Shown: positions 8,165-16,148 of the stretch, piece after piece
How the letters are laid out: each line of letters opens with the position of its first letter
Position numbering within the stretch: the stretch's first letter is position 1
From: Sulfurospirillum sp001602955
Lineage (GTDB): Bacteria; Campylobacterota; Campylobacteria; Campylobacterales; Sulfurospirillaceae
DNA: 64,000 nucleotides
Direction: 5' to 3'
Assembly (NCBI GenBank): GCA_001602955.1
Contig: LVAC01000012.1
Coordinates: 62,001-126,000, forward strand
Made by a program: the position numbers and the translations under genes
The notes under the pieces: model-generated
Told to the model about the DNA's origin: nothing
Seen by the model: the letters and a program-made list of their open reading frames with translations, nothing else
The model's database searches: none

Positions 8165-9379
8165 ATGGCAACCGTTTTAATTATCGGAGCAGGCGGCGTG
8201 AGTCGCGTGGTCACCAAAAAATGCGCAATGAACAGCAATGTGTTTTCGCATATTGTCTTAGCAAGCCGTACCAAATCCAAGTGCGACCAGATCGCTCAAG
8301 AGATCAAAGAATCTTTACATGTAAACATCGAAACGGCTGCGATTGATGCGGACGATGTGGATGCGTTGGTCGCTCTCATCGAAAAAGTCAAACCCGCTTT
8401 GGTGCTTAACATCGCACTTCCGTATCAAGACTTAACCATCATGGACGCGTGCGTTAAAACCAAAGTGCCTTATCTAGACACGGCAAACTACGAGCATCCA
8501 GACCTCGCAAAATTTGAGTACAAAGAGCAATGGGCACGCGATAAAGCGTTTAAAGATGCCGGCATTATGGCGCTTTTGGGCAGTGGTTTTGACCCGGGTG
8601 TCACGAATGTTTTTTGTGCGTATGCACAGCAGTATCTTTTTGATGAGATCAACTCTATCGACATCTTAGACTGTAACGCCGGCGATCACGGCTACGCGTT
8701 TGCGACCAATTTTAATCCAGAGATCAATCTTAGAGAAGTGAGCTCCAAAGGGCGTTATTGGGAAGAGGGCAAGTGGATCGAAACCGAGCCAGTGTCTGTG
8801 AAAATGGTCTGGGATTACCCCGAAGTTGGGCCCAAAGACAGCTACCTACTTTACCATGAAGAGTTAGAGTCTCTCGTTCAAAACATCAAAGGACTCAAAC
8901 GCATTCGTTTCTTTATGACGTTTGGTCAAAGTTACCTCACGCATATGAAATGTTTGGAAAACGTCGGTATGCTTAGAATCGATGAAGTCGAACACAAAGG
9001 CATGAAAATCGTCCCGATGGAATTTTTGAAAACCTTACTTCCCGATCCTGCGAGTTTGGGACCAAGAACAGTGGGTTACACCAATATCGGCTGTGTGTTC
9101 GAAGGTAAAAAAGACGGCAAAAAACGCAAAGTCTACATCTACAACGTCTGCGATCACCAAGAGTGCTACCGTGAGACGGGCGCGCAAGCGGTCAGTTACA
9201 CCACGGGAGTTCCTGCAATGATCGGCGCGAAGATGATGTTAGAGGGTAAATGGGCTGGCAAGGGTGTTTTCAACATGGAACAATTCGACGCCAAGCCATT
9301 TATGGACGAGCTCAGCACCCAAGGGCTTCCGTGGAAAATCATCGAAATGAAACCAGAAGAGACTTTCGAAGTTAAGTAA
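8165..9379 (+). CDS. Carboxy(nor)spermidine dehydrogenase, saccharopine dehydrogenase family
   Basis: This 404-residue enzyme condenses aspartate semialdehyde with putrescine or diaminopropane and reduces the product with NADPH to carboxyspermidine or carboxynorspermidine. It has an N-terminal Rossmann motif (LIIGAGGVSRVV), the family segment LGSGFDPGVTNVF, and a C-terminal stretch with YTTGVPAMIGAKMM. The start is taken at the ATG at 8165, which has AAAAGGAA at proper spacing and leads straight into the Rossmann strand; an ATG at 8144 would add seven residues without a good site. Its partner decarboxylase nspC lies at 16149, separated by unrelated genes. Confidence 0.88.
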   Translation: MATVLIIGAGGVSRVVTKKCAMNSNVFSHIVLASRTKSKCDQIAQEIKESLHVNIETAAIDADDVDALVALIEKVKPALVLNIALPYQDLTIMDACVKTKVPYLDTANYEHPDLAKFEYKEQWARDKAFKDAGIMALLGSGFDPGVTNVFCAYAQQYLFDEINSIDILDCNAGDHGYAFATNFNPEINLREVSSKGRYWEEGKWIETEPVSVKMVWDYPEVGPKDSYLLYHEELESLVQNIKGLKRIRFFMTFGQSYLTHMKCLENVGMLRIDEVEHKGMKIVPMEFLKTLLPDPASLGPRTVGYTNIGCVFEGKKDGKKRKVYIYNVCDHQECYRETGAQAVSYTTGVPAMIGAKMMLEGKWAGKGVFNMEQFDAKPFMDELSTQGLPWKIIEMKPEETFEVK

Positions 9380-9388
9380 ATCTATCTC

Positions 9389-9420
9389 ATCAAAAAACCT
9401 TACATGTAAGGTTTTTTGAT
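9389..9420. terminator. Perfect 32-bp palindrome centred on ACATGT, terminator-like
   Basis: The 32 bases are a perfect inverted repeat: each half reads ATCAAAAAACCTTACA towards the centre. As RNA it can form a hairpin with A-rich and U-rich flanks, so it could stop transcription in either direction. Its core is the dispersed TTACATGTAA motif. It lies 10 bases after the dehydrogenase stop. Confidence 0.7.
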
Positions 9421-9440
9421 TTCCTCTTTTTTACATGTAA
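9400..9440. repeat. Dispersed palindrome TTACATGTAA (two of 14 exact copies)
   Basis: Exact copies start at 8315, 9400, 9431, 11505, 22465, 23686, 26773, 32417, 36506, 37828, 38353, 58595, 63087 and 63956. Nine-of-ten matches occur at about 21289, 28024 and 44724. Seven exact copies are intergenic and seven lie in genes, one of them ending in the stop codon (63087). The core ACATGT alone occurs more than 45 times. Copies near starts abut the ribosome-binding site. Function unknown; see findings. Confidence 0.85.
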
Positions 9441-9450
9441 AAGGACTCAC

Positions 9451-9789
9451 ATGTCACGAAAAGCAAAAATTCTCTGGACAACCGACAACAAAGAAACCTC
9501 TCTTCATATGGTCTGCCTGTACGCTCACAACGCTCTTTTAAAGGGCTGGATGGACGAAGTCGAAGTGCTCGTTTGGGGTGCTTCACAACGCTTGATCGCC
9601 GAAGATACCGAGGTGCGAGCCAAGGTCGAAGCGATGATCAAAGACGGTGTCAAAATGGTCGCGTGTCTCAAATGTGCTGACACGATGGAGCTGAGCACTT
9701 CGTTGCAAAGTTGTGGCATCGATGTCTTTTACACGGGCGAACTCTTAAGCGCGTGGATTCATTCCGGCGAAACCGTTGTGAGCGTATGA
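9451..9789 (+). CDS. DsrE/DsrF-like small protein
   Basis: The 112-residue protein looks like the DsrE-like fold: an N-terminal strand and helix (KILWTTDNKETSLHMVCLYAHNAL), a second strand (EVEVLVWGASQRLI), then MVACLKCADTMELSTSL and a final GELLSAWIHSGETVVSV. Members of the family act in sulfur-atom transfer or are of unknown role; here Cys residues in LKCAD could be relevant. The stop overlaps the ATG of the following SDR gene (ATGA), so the two are translated together. TTACATGTAA lies 10 bases before the start, next to AAAAGGA. Confidence 0.7.
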   Translation: MSRKAKILWTTDNKETSLHMVCLYAHNALLKGWMDEVEVLVWGASQRLIAEDTEVRAKVEAMIKDGVKMVACLKCADTMELSTSLQSCGIDVFYTGELLSAWIHSGETVVSV

Positions 9790-10616
9790 TGGCTCAAACG
9801 ATTTTGATCACCGGCTGTTCGAGCGGTATCGGCTATACGTGCGCACACGGACTCAAAAAACTCGGTTACGACGTTTTTGCGACGTGCCGCAAAGAAGAGG
9901 ACGTCGCTCGCTTGAAAAAGGAAGGGCTGAACGCATTTAGGCTTGATTTGTGTGACTCGCAGAGTTTACATGTAGCCCTTGCGTGGATGCTTTCTCTTAC
10001 GAACGGTCGCATCGACGTGCTTTTCAACAATGCCGCGTACGGGCAACCCGGTGCCGTGGAAGATTTGAGACGTGAGGTTTTACGAGAACAGTTTGAAACC
10101 AACGTTTTCGGTACGCTGGAGCTGAGCAACCTCGTTTTGCCGTACATGCGCGCGCAAAAAAGCGGTCGCATCGTCTTTAATAGTTCCATTTTGGGTTTTG
10201 CGGCGATGAGCTATCGAGGGGCGTACAACGCTTCCAAATTTGCGATCGAAGGCTTTGCGGATACGATGCGTCTGGAGCTAAAAGGTAGCGGCGTGGAGGT
10301 TGTGCTCATTGAACCCGGACCCATTCGAAGTGCTTTTCGCAAAAACGCTTTAGCCAAATTTTTACGCAACATCGACCAAGAACGCTCCGCCCACAAAGAC
10401 GTTTACGCTAAAACGTTAGAACGTCTCCAAAAAACGGGCGATGCGCCTTTTACGCTGGGTGCGGAGGCGGTTTTAAAAGTTTTGGTGTGCGCCCTCGAAT
10501 CCAAACACCCCAAAGCGCGCTACGGCGTAACCTTTCCTACAAAACTTTTTGCACTACTCAAACGCCTCTTGCCTACGTGCATGATGGACGTTATCGCACG
10601 CAAAGCGGGAGAGTAA
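9786..10616 (+). CDS. Short-chain dehydrogenase/reductase
   Basis: The 276-residue classical SDR binds NAD(P)H through TGCSSGIGYTC at the N-terminus, and has the NNAAYG motif near residue 85, a catalytic Ser in FNSSILGF and the YxxxK pair in YNASK. It ends with a region rich in basic residues. The start is the ATG at 9786, overlapping the DsrE-like stop by four bases, or the next codon (ATG at 9789); an upstream in-frame start at 9711 lies inside the previous gene and is unlikely. The substrate is unknown. Coupling to a DsrE-like gene is the only contextual clue. Confidence 0.85.
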   Translation: MMAQTILITGCSSGIGYTCAHGLKKLGYDVFATCRKEEDVARLKKEGLNAFRLDLCDSQSLHVALAWMLSLTNGRIDVLFNNAAYGQPGAVEDLRREVLREQFETNVFGTLELSNLVLPYMRAQKSGRIVFNSSILGFAAMSYRGAYNASKFAIEGFADTMRLELKGSGVEVVLIEPGPIRSAFRKNALAKFLRNIDQERSAHKDVYAKTLERLQKTGDAPFTLGAEAVLKVLVCALESKHPKARYGVTFPTKLFALLKRLLPTCMMDVIARKAGE

Positions 10617-10630
10617 ACGATAATATTTTA

Positions 10631-10677
10631 TTGACAAAATATTTTTTGTCTATTATAATGACAATAAATTTTTTGTC
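10631..10677 (+). promoter_or_regulatory. Near-perfect sigma70 promoter with tandem operator palindromes
   Basis: TTGACA at 10631-10636 and TATAAT at 10654-10659 are separated by exactly 17 bases. Two similar 18-base elements, GACAAAATATTTTTTGTC (10633-10650) and GACAATAAATTTTTTGTC (10660-10677), are imperfect palindromes 27 bases apart; one covers the -35 and spacer, the other the start point. This is the layout of a repressor-controlled promoter. The repressor is unknown; the downstream proteins have winged-helix ends and could be self-regulating. Confidence 0.7.
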
Positions 10678-10691
10678 AAGAAGGTAAAGCG

Positions 10692-11846
10692 ATGAAAAAT
10701 ATTGTCGGTCAAGTGGTACGTGGTCAAGATTTTTGGGATCGAAAAAGTGAATTAGCCAAGATTTGGCAAGCCATAGAAAACGGCACTCATCCTTTACTTG
10801 TTGCCCCAAGACGTGTGGGTAAGACCTCCATCATGTTTAAAATCTTAGATGAGCCAAAAGACGATTATGCGGTTGTGTATGTCAATACCGAGTCAGCCGA
10901 CAGCGAAAATGATTTTTGGCATAAGCTCTTTAATGCTTTGATGGATGAAGAGTTTAAAAACAAAAACATCTTACGGCTAAAATCTTTTTATGCTCGTATT
11001 AAAACTATTTCGATTAAAAAAATTAGCACGTCTGGTATTGAATTTGATGATGGAAAAGTGTTAGATTATGCGGAAGCTTTTGAAGTGTTAATTAAAGAGA
11101 TAGACAGCGATAAAAAGCTGATTATTATGATGGATGAATTTGCTCAAACCATTGAAAATATCATCAAATACGCAAGCACTCATGAAGCAGAATCTCTCTT
11201 AAAAACCCATCGAACTCTCCGCCAAAATTCTAAAATTACCTCTAAAGTCATTTTTGTTTATGCCGGTTCTATCGGCTTAGAGAGTGTCGTCGCAAAACTG
11301 GATGCGATGAAATTTATTAACGACTTGAATTCCATTAAAGTCACGCCTTTAGATAAAGATGAAGCGGCGCAATTTGCTCACTCTTTAAATGCTTTAATAC
11401 AAGATGACGAAATTTTTTATCTGCTTGAACGCATTGAGTGGCTGATTCCTTTTTATATTCAGCTCATCATTCAAGAGATTCACATGATTTGCCTTGAACA
11501 ATCTTTACATGTAATCTCTCATAAAACGATCGATCAAGCGATTGAGAGAGCATTGGATCATCGCAATCACTTTGAGCATTGGCTTGCACGCATTAAAAGT
11601 GCTTTTGAAAAAGATGAGTTTAAATTTGCAAAAGAAATTTTAAATCAACTGAGTGATCAAGGCACATTAGAGTCTAAAGAGATTAGCAATTTTGCTGACA
11701 AGCATGGACTAGAACATGAAGTTGCCAAAGAGATCATTCATGCATTGGTCTATGATGGCTACATCAACAATGATGAAAACCCCAAAACCTACCGTTTTAA
11801 CTCGCCTATCTTAAAACTATGGTGGTATAAAAATGTCGCAAATTAA
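10692..11846 (+). CDS. P-loop ATPase of the archaeal-ATPase type, with winged-helix end (384 aa)
   Basis: The protein begins with a RGQDFWDRKSELAKI segment followed by Walker A LLVAPRRVGKTSIM (residues about 35-48) and Walker B LIIMMDEFAQ (near residue 155), a pattern of the STAND/MNS-type archaeal ATPase group. The last 80 residues look like a winged helix ending in YRFNSPILKLWWYKNV, as in that group. AAGAAGG precedes the ATG. The gene overlaps the second ATPase gene by 14 bases, so the products probably form one complex. No effector domain is evident. A defence or stress role is an inference only. Confidence 0.72.
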   Translation: MKNIVGQVVRGQDFWDRKSELAKIWQAIENGTHPLLVAPRRVGKTSIMFKILDEPKDDYAVVYVNTESADSENDFWHKLFNALMDEEFKNKNILRLKSFYARIKTISIKKISTSGIEFDDGKVLDYAEAFEVLIKEIDSDKKLIIMMDEFAQTIENIIKYASTHEAESLLKTHRTLRQNSKITSKVIFVYAGSIGLESVVAKLDAMKFINDLNSIKVTPLDKDEAAQFAHSLNALIQDDEIFYLLERIEWLIPFYIQLIIQEIHMICLEQSLHVISHKTIDQAIERALDHRNHFEHWLARIKSAFEKDEFKFAKEILNQLSDQGTLESKEISNFADKHGLEHEVAKEIIHALVYDGYINNDENPKTYRFNSPILKLWWYKNVAN

Positions 11847-13863
11847 CTATTCTCGGTATAAATACACACCCGATGAGATGAATGAAGAAGATTTTTTAGC
11901 GCAATTTTCTGTGCGCAATGAGATCGTGAGTGACATCTTTAACGATCTTAAAACCTCTGATTATAGTGTGCCCAATCAAAATTATCTGATCATCGGGCAG
12001 AGAGGACAGGGTAAAACAACACTGCTGCGCAAACTTCAACTCGATGTGAAAAACGATGCGACGTTATCGACCTTTTTACTGCCTGTAAAGTTTGCCGAAG
12101 AGCAGTACCAGATACGCTCTTTGTGTCGTTTATGGGAGGAGGTGGCGGAGTACCTTCAAGTTATTTACCCAGAAATTTTTCCAACTGTTTCCGATGATAT
12201 GGAAGTGCATTATGACGATGAAGATTATGAACTCAAATGTTTTGATCTTTTAGATAAAGCTGTCAGATCACAATCCAAAAAGCTTCTGTTACTCATCGAC
12301 AACATCGATGAACTGCTGGAAAAGCTGAGTAAAAAAGAGCAACACAGACTTAGAGAAATTTTGCTCAGTTCTTCAACGATTCGCATCATCGGCGGTTCAA
12401 CTAAAATGATTGAACAGCACTTTGACTACAGCTCCCCTTTTTACCAGTTTTTTAAGATTATTAAACTCAAAGGGCTCAGTTTTGAGGAAAGCAAACACTT
12501 TTTGCTTGCCATCGCCAAAGAAGATCAAAAAGAGAGAATCACCTCTGTTTTGGAAAAATCACCCGAACGACTGGAAACACTGAGACGTTTGACGGGTGGT
12601 GTTCCTCGCACACTCGTGATGTTATTTGATATTTTTTTGGATGAAGATGGCAATGCTTTTGATGACCTATTGAAAATTCTTGATGAAGCAACACCGCTTT
12701 ACAAACACCGTATGGACGACTTACCTGCACAACTTCAAGACATCGTTCATACCATCGCGATGAATTGGGATGGTATGTTTACGAGTGAAATCGCTAAAAA
12801 AACAAAGTTGGAGAGTAAAGCGGTCTCTTCACAGCTTAAACAGCTTGAAAAATATGAAATCATTGAGTCCGAACCCGCAGGCAAAAATAAAATCTATAAA
12901 ATCAGAGAACGCTTTTTTAACATCTGGTACTTGATGCGCTATGGTCGCAAAAAAGAGAGGCAACGAGTTGAGTGGTTGGTGAAATTTTTTGTTTCGTGGT
13001 ACTCTCAGGAAGAGTTGGAAAATAGGGCGAAGAGTTTAATTGAAACGATGAAAAGAGGCAATGTAAAAGCACCTTTTGCTCATATTATGACGGAAGCATT
13101 AAGCTATACGGGAAGTTTAGAATTAGAAACAGAGCATAAACTCAAACAAACGGCTAAAGAATGTTTGGAAAAACAAAACTCGAAACTTAGTAGAGAACTT
13201 TCAATTTCAGATTTAGAAATCATTAATCAGTCATTTGAATATGTTGGGCAAAATGACTTTAAGATGGCTATACAGGTTTTGACAAATTCTAAAAAAGATA
13301 CACCAATTATATTATTTTTTACTGGTGTAATTTATTCATTATCTGGAGATAGCAAAACTTCTAAAAGATACTATCAAGAAGCAATATTGAGAGGTAATGC
13401 ATCTGTCTTTACTATGGTTTCTTGGATGTATTATAATACTGCTTTAAGTTCTTCCAAATCTTTAAAATATGCTAACAAAGCAAATAAAATAAAAAGGAAT
13501 ATTTCAACTTCTTATATGATGGCTATCACTATGTTATGGAATGAATTTTTTACTGAAAGCCATCAAGAATTTCTAATTTTTTTACAAATGGATATAGAAG
13601 ATAGTGATGATAATAGTGGATGGATTTCAGATTATTTTATTCTTCTTATATCCAAAGGACAACTCTATCAAGCCAAAAAATTTATGGAAATGCCAGAGTA
13701 CAATTTAAAAGAGCGCTTTAAACCACTGTGGTATGCCTTGATGAAACTGATGGCAAAAGAGTTTCCCTATGAGTATGAAAAAATGGGAAGTGAACTCAGT
13801 GAAAGTGTTGAAGAGGTTTTAGCTCAAATTGAATTAGATAAGGAAAGATATAAAATTGATTGA
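11833..13863 (+). CDS. P-loop ATPase with winged helix and helical-repeat C-terminus (676 aa)
   Basis: Walker A is IIGQRGQGKTTLLRKL (near residue 57) and Walker B LLLLIDNIDELLE (near residue 155), with a sensor-like IRIIGGSTKM after it. Residues about 300-370 form a MarR-like winged helix (TSEIAKKTKLESKAVSSQL), followed by ERFFNIWYLMRYG, the ending typical of archaeal-type ATPases. The remaining 300 residues look all-helical with TPR-like spacing (FTGVIYSLSGDSKTSKRYYQ). The last 700 bases are clearly more AT-rich than the first part, so the C-terminal module may have a separate origin. Function unknown; it is coupled to the preceding ATPase gene. Confidence 0.72.
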   Translation: MSQINYSRYKYTPDEMNEEDFLAQFSVRNEIVSDIFNDLKTSDYSVPNQNYLIIGQRGQGKTTLLRKLQLDVKNDATLSTFLLPVKFAEEQYQIRSLCRLWEEVAEYLQVIYPEIFPTVSDDMEVHYDDEDYELKCFDLLDKAVRSQSKKLLLLIDNIDELLEKLSKKEQHRLREILLSSSTIRIIGGSTKMIEQHFDYSSPFYQFFKIIKLKGLSFEESKHFLLAIAKEDQKERITSVLEKSPERLETLRRLTGGVPRTLVMLFDIFLDEDGNAFDDLLKILDEATPLYKHRMDDLPAQLQDIVHTIAMNWDGMFTSEIAKKTKLESKAVSSQLKQLEKYEIIESEPAGKNKIYKIRERFFNIWYLMRYGRKKERQRVEWLVKFFVSWYSQEELENRAKSLIETMKRGNVKAPFAHIMTEALSYTGSLELETEHKLKQTAKECLEKQNSKLSRELSISDLEIINQSFEYVGQNDFKMAIQVLTNSKKDTPIILFFTGVIYSLSGDSKTSKRYYQEAILRGNASVFTMVSWMYYNTALSSSKSLKYANKANKIKRNISTSYMMAITMLWNEFFTESHQEFLIFLQMDIEDSDDNSGWISDYFILLISKGQLYQAKKFMEMPEYNLKERFKPLWYALMKLMAKEFPYEYEKMGSELSESVEEVLAQIELDKERYKID

Positions 13864-13892
13864 TAAGAAGCCCTAATACAGGGCTTCTTATC
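13862..13892. terminator. Bidirectional terminator between ATPase cassette and chemoreceptor
   Basis: A 13-pair stem (GATAAGAAGCCCT at 13862-13874 with its complement at 13880-13892) and a five-base loop lie between two convergent genes, overlapping the ends of both. Confidence 0.75.
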
Positions 13893-16017
13893 ACGTTCTA
13901 AATTTACTTAAAATGGCGTTGAGTTTCTCGGTGAGGTCGTTGAGGTGCTCACTGGCTCCCGCGATCTCTTCGACGCTTCGCGTATTTTGGTTGGCGAGCG
14001 TGTTAATCTCTTCGATTTTGACGACGATGGTGTCGATTTGCTCGCCGGTGCGGATGTAGTCGTTGACCGTTTTTTCGTTAAGGCGGGTTGCCGTATTCAT
14101 ACGCTCGACCGTTTGGTTTATTTTGGCTTCGACGTCGTTCGCGACGCGGTTGAGTTCTTGGATCTCTTTGGAGTTGCGATTCATCTGTTCGCTACTGTCG
14201 TTAATGGCTTGAACGATGACGTTAATCGTCGCATTAATCTCCAAAAGGCTTTTTTGCGTTCGCTCGGCGAGTTTTCGCACTTCATCGGCAACGACGGCAA
14301 AGCCACGTCCGTGTTCGCCCGCGCGTGCGGCTTCGATGGCGGCGTTCAGTGCTAAAAGATTGGTTTGATCGGCAATGTCGCTGATAACGGTTAAAATGCT
14401 TTTGACTTGTTCGGCGTCATTGCTTAATTGTTGAATTTTGTTTGCGAGATCCATTTCGGTCGCTGCGCTGTTCTCTACGCGATCTCCCAAGTCTTGGATA
14501 AAACCGCGTGCGGTTTGGAGTTCAAGGTTGGCTTTGACGATCTCTTCTTTGGAGGTTTTCGCTTCATCGACGGAAGTAACGATCTCTTTTTTGGTCGCAC
14601 TTGACATGTCGGTTGCTTGAGCGATAATCAGCGAAGATTCTTCGACGCGTTTGCCGACTTGTAAGGTCGTTGCGGAGAGTTCGTGCGCGATGGAGGCGTT
14701 TTCACTGCTCGTATTTTTAGCAAGCGCGATGGTAGAGCGTACTTTTTCAATGAAATCGTTGATTTCCAACGAGGCTTCGCCGATTTCGTCGCGGTGTTTG
14801 ACTTCGAGCTGCTTGGTCAAATCGCCGTCCCCCGAAGCCAAATTATTGGCGGTCGTTTTGAGGTTCACAAGAGGTTTGGCGATCAAGGAGTTGATGAGAA
14901 AATAGATGCAAGCGATCGCTATGATTGCCATCAAACTTCCAAGAACGATCGTATCGGAGATCATGGAGTTGATATTGGCATTGATTTTATCGCTCTTTTG
15001 TGCGACATGCGTATCGATATGTCCGATGTAAACACCCGAAACCAAGACCCAATCCCACTCTCTATAGTACCTAGCATACGTGAGTTTGGGTTCGTCTTTG
15101 TTGGTTTCGGGATTCATAAAATTGTACGTGATAAAGGCTCCGTCTTTCGATCCCGTTGCTCCTTCGATGATCTGTTTTCTAAAAGGGCGTCCTTGGGAAT
15201 CTTTCCCGTCAATCGGAATCTCTTTGCCGATCCAGTCGTGATTGACACCGTGAAATGCGTAGCTATAGCCTTTATCGGTTTTTTGAATACCGTAAAAATA
15301 GCCGTCTCCCGCATAGCGAAGCTCTTGCAGTAGCTTAATCGCTTGCGTTTGAAAATAGGCTTTTATATCCGAAGCATAGTCGCCCGTGCCGATAACGATG
15401 TCAAGCGGCTCGTAATAAAAATTGTACGAAAGTTTGGGTTCGTCTTTTTTGCTGAGCGGATGAGGCCAGATAAAACGCGTGACGCCGTTTCCTTCTTTTG
15501 CCGCCTTAATGAGGTCTTTGATAACGAAATTTCCCTCTTTGTCTTTCATCTCGATCAAGTTTTTTCCGACTAAAGCTTTGTTGATCGGGTGAACGACGTT
15601 AATGCCCTCGGTCGTATAAGCGTAAAAATAGCCTACGTCGTTGTTGTAGCGATACCCCTCAATGAGGCTTAAGAGCATCGTACGAAGCTCTTCTTTGGAA
15701 AGCTTGTCACGATTGTTTTTGTACATGTCGTCTAAAATTTTTTTAAACGTCAAAGCGTCGTTTTTGATTTTTGCGGCAATCTGTTCTTGCGAAGACGAGG
15801 CTTTGTAAAAGGCGTCGATCGCCTTTTCCGCCATCATCGTGTAGGCTTTAAGTTCATTTCTATTGGTCTCTAAGATCAATTCTTGCTCGTCGGCGACTTG
15901 CGCTTTGGCTAATGCGTGAGACTTGTAAATTGTGACGCACAGTGAACTTGCCGCAACAAAAAAAATCCCCGCGATAAAGAGCATCAACGTTTTGACTCGA
16001 ATACTTAAAGCACTCAT
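13891..16017 (-). CDS. Methyl-accepting chemotaxis protein with tandem Cache domains
   Basis: The 708-residue chemoreceptor has a membrane helix at residues 8-30, a periplasmic region of about 310 residues with two similar Cache modules (each with GYFY near its start and VIGTGDYA or VLVSGVYI near its end), a second membrane helix near 350, a HAMP domain (LTKQLEVKHRDEIGEA), and a C-terminal signalling domain with the invariant hairpin tip around DQTNLLALNAAIEAARAGEH. It senses a small ligand and controls CheA. Tandem Cache_2-type receptors often detect organic acids; the ligand here is unknown. The protein ends ILSKFRT without a CheR-binding pentapeptide. Confidence 0.9.
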   Translation of the reverse strand: MSALSIRVKTLMLFIAGIFFVAASSLCVTIYKSHALAKAQVADEQELILETNRNELKAYTMMAEKAIDAFYKASSSQEQIAAKIKNDALTFKKILDDMYKNNRDKLSKEELRTMLLSLIEGYRYNNDVGYFYAYTTEGINVVHPINKALVGKNLIEMKDKEGNFVIKDLIKAAKEGNGVTRFIWPHPLSKKDEPKLSYNFYYEPLDIVIGTGDYASDIKAYFQTQAIKLLQELRYAGDGYFYGIQKTDKGYSYAFHGVNHDWIGKEIPIDGKDSQGRPFRKQIIEGATGSKDGAFITYNFMNPETNKDEPKLTYARYYREWDWVLVSGVYIGHIDTHVAQKSDKINANINSMISDTIVLGSLMAIIAIACIYFLINSLIAKPLVNLKTTANNLASGDGDLTKQLEVKHRDEIGEASLEINDFIEKVRSTIALAKNTSSENASIAHELSATTLQVGKRVEESSLIIAQATDMSSATKKEIVTSVDEAKTSKEEIVKANLELQTARGFIQDLGDRVENSAATEMDLANKIQQLSNDAEQVKSILTVISDIADQTNLLALNAAIEAARAGEHGRGFAVVADEVRKLAERTQKSLLEINATINVIVQAINDSSEQMNRNSKEIQELNRVANDVEAKINQTVERMNTATRLNEKTVNDYIRTGEQIDTIVVKIEEINTLANQNTRSVEEIAGASEHLNDLTEKLNAILSKFRT

Positions 16018-16148
16018 TACATTTCCTTCTTTTTCATATCGGTATTTCTAATAACGCAATTGTGCCTAAATTTTGCTCTAAAAAAGATATAGGGCATTAT
16101 TAAGAGGAAAAATGTTACATTAAATGAAGTTATTTTGGGAGAAACACC

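Noticed and set aside
14683..15333. 216-codon plus-strand frame inside the chemoreceptor gene
   Set aside because: It is antisense to a clear, full-length chemoreceptor and has no ribosome-binding site or recognisable domain.
16018..16148. Sigma54 promoter before the chemoreceptor gene
   Set aside because: GGCAC and TTGC occur on the minus strand, but the spacing between GG and GC is seven bases where ten are needed.
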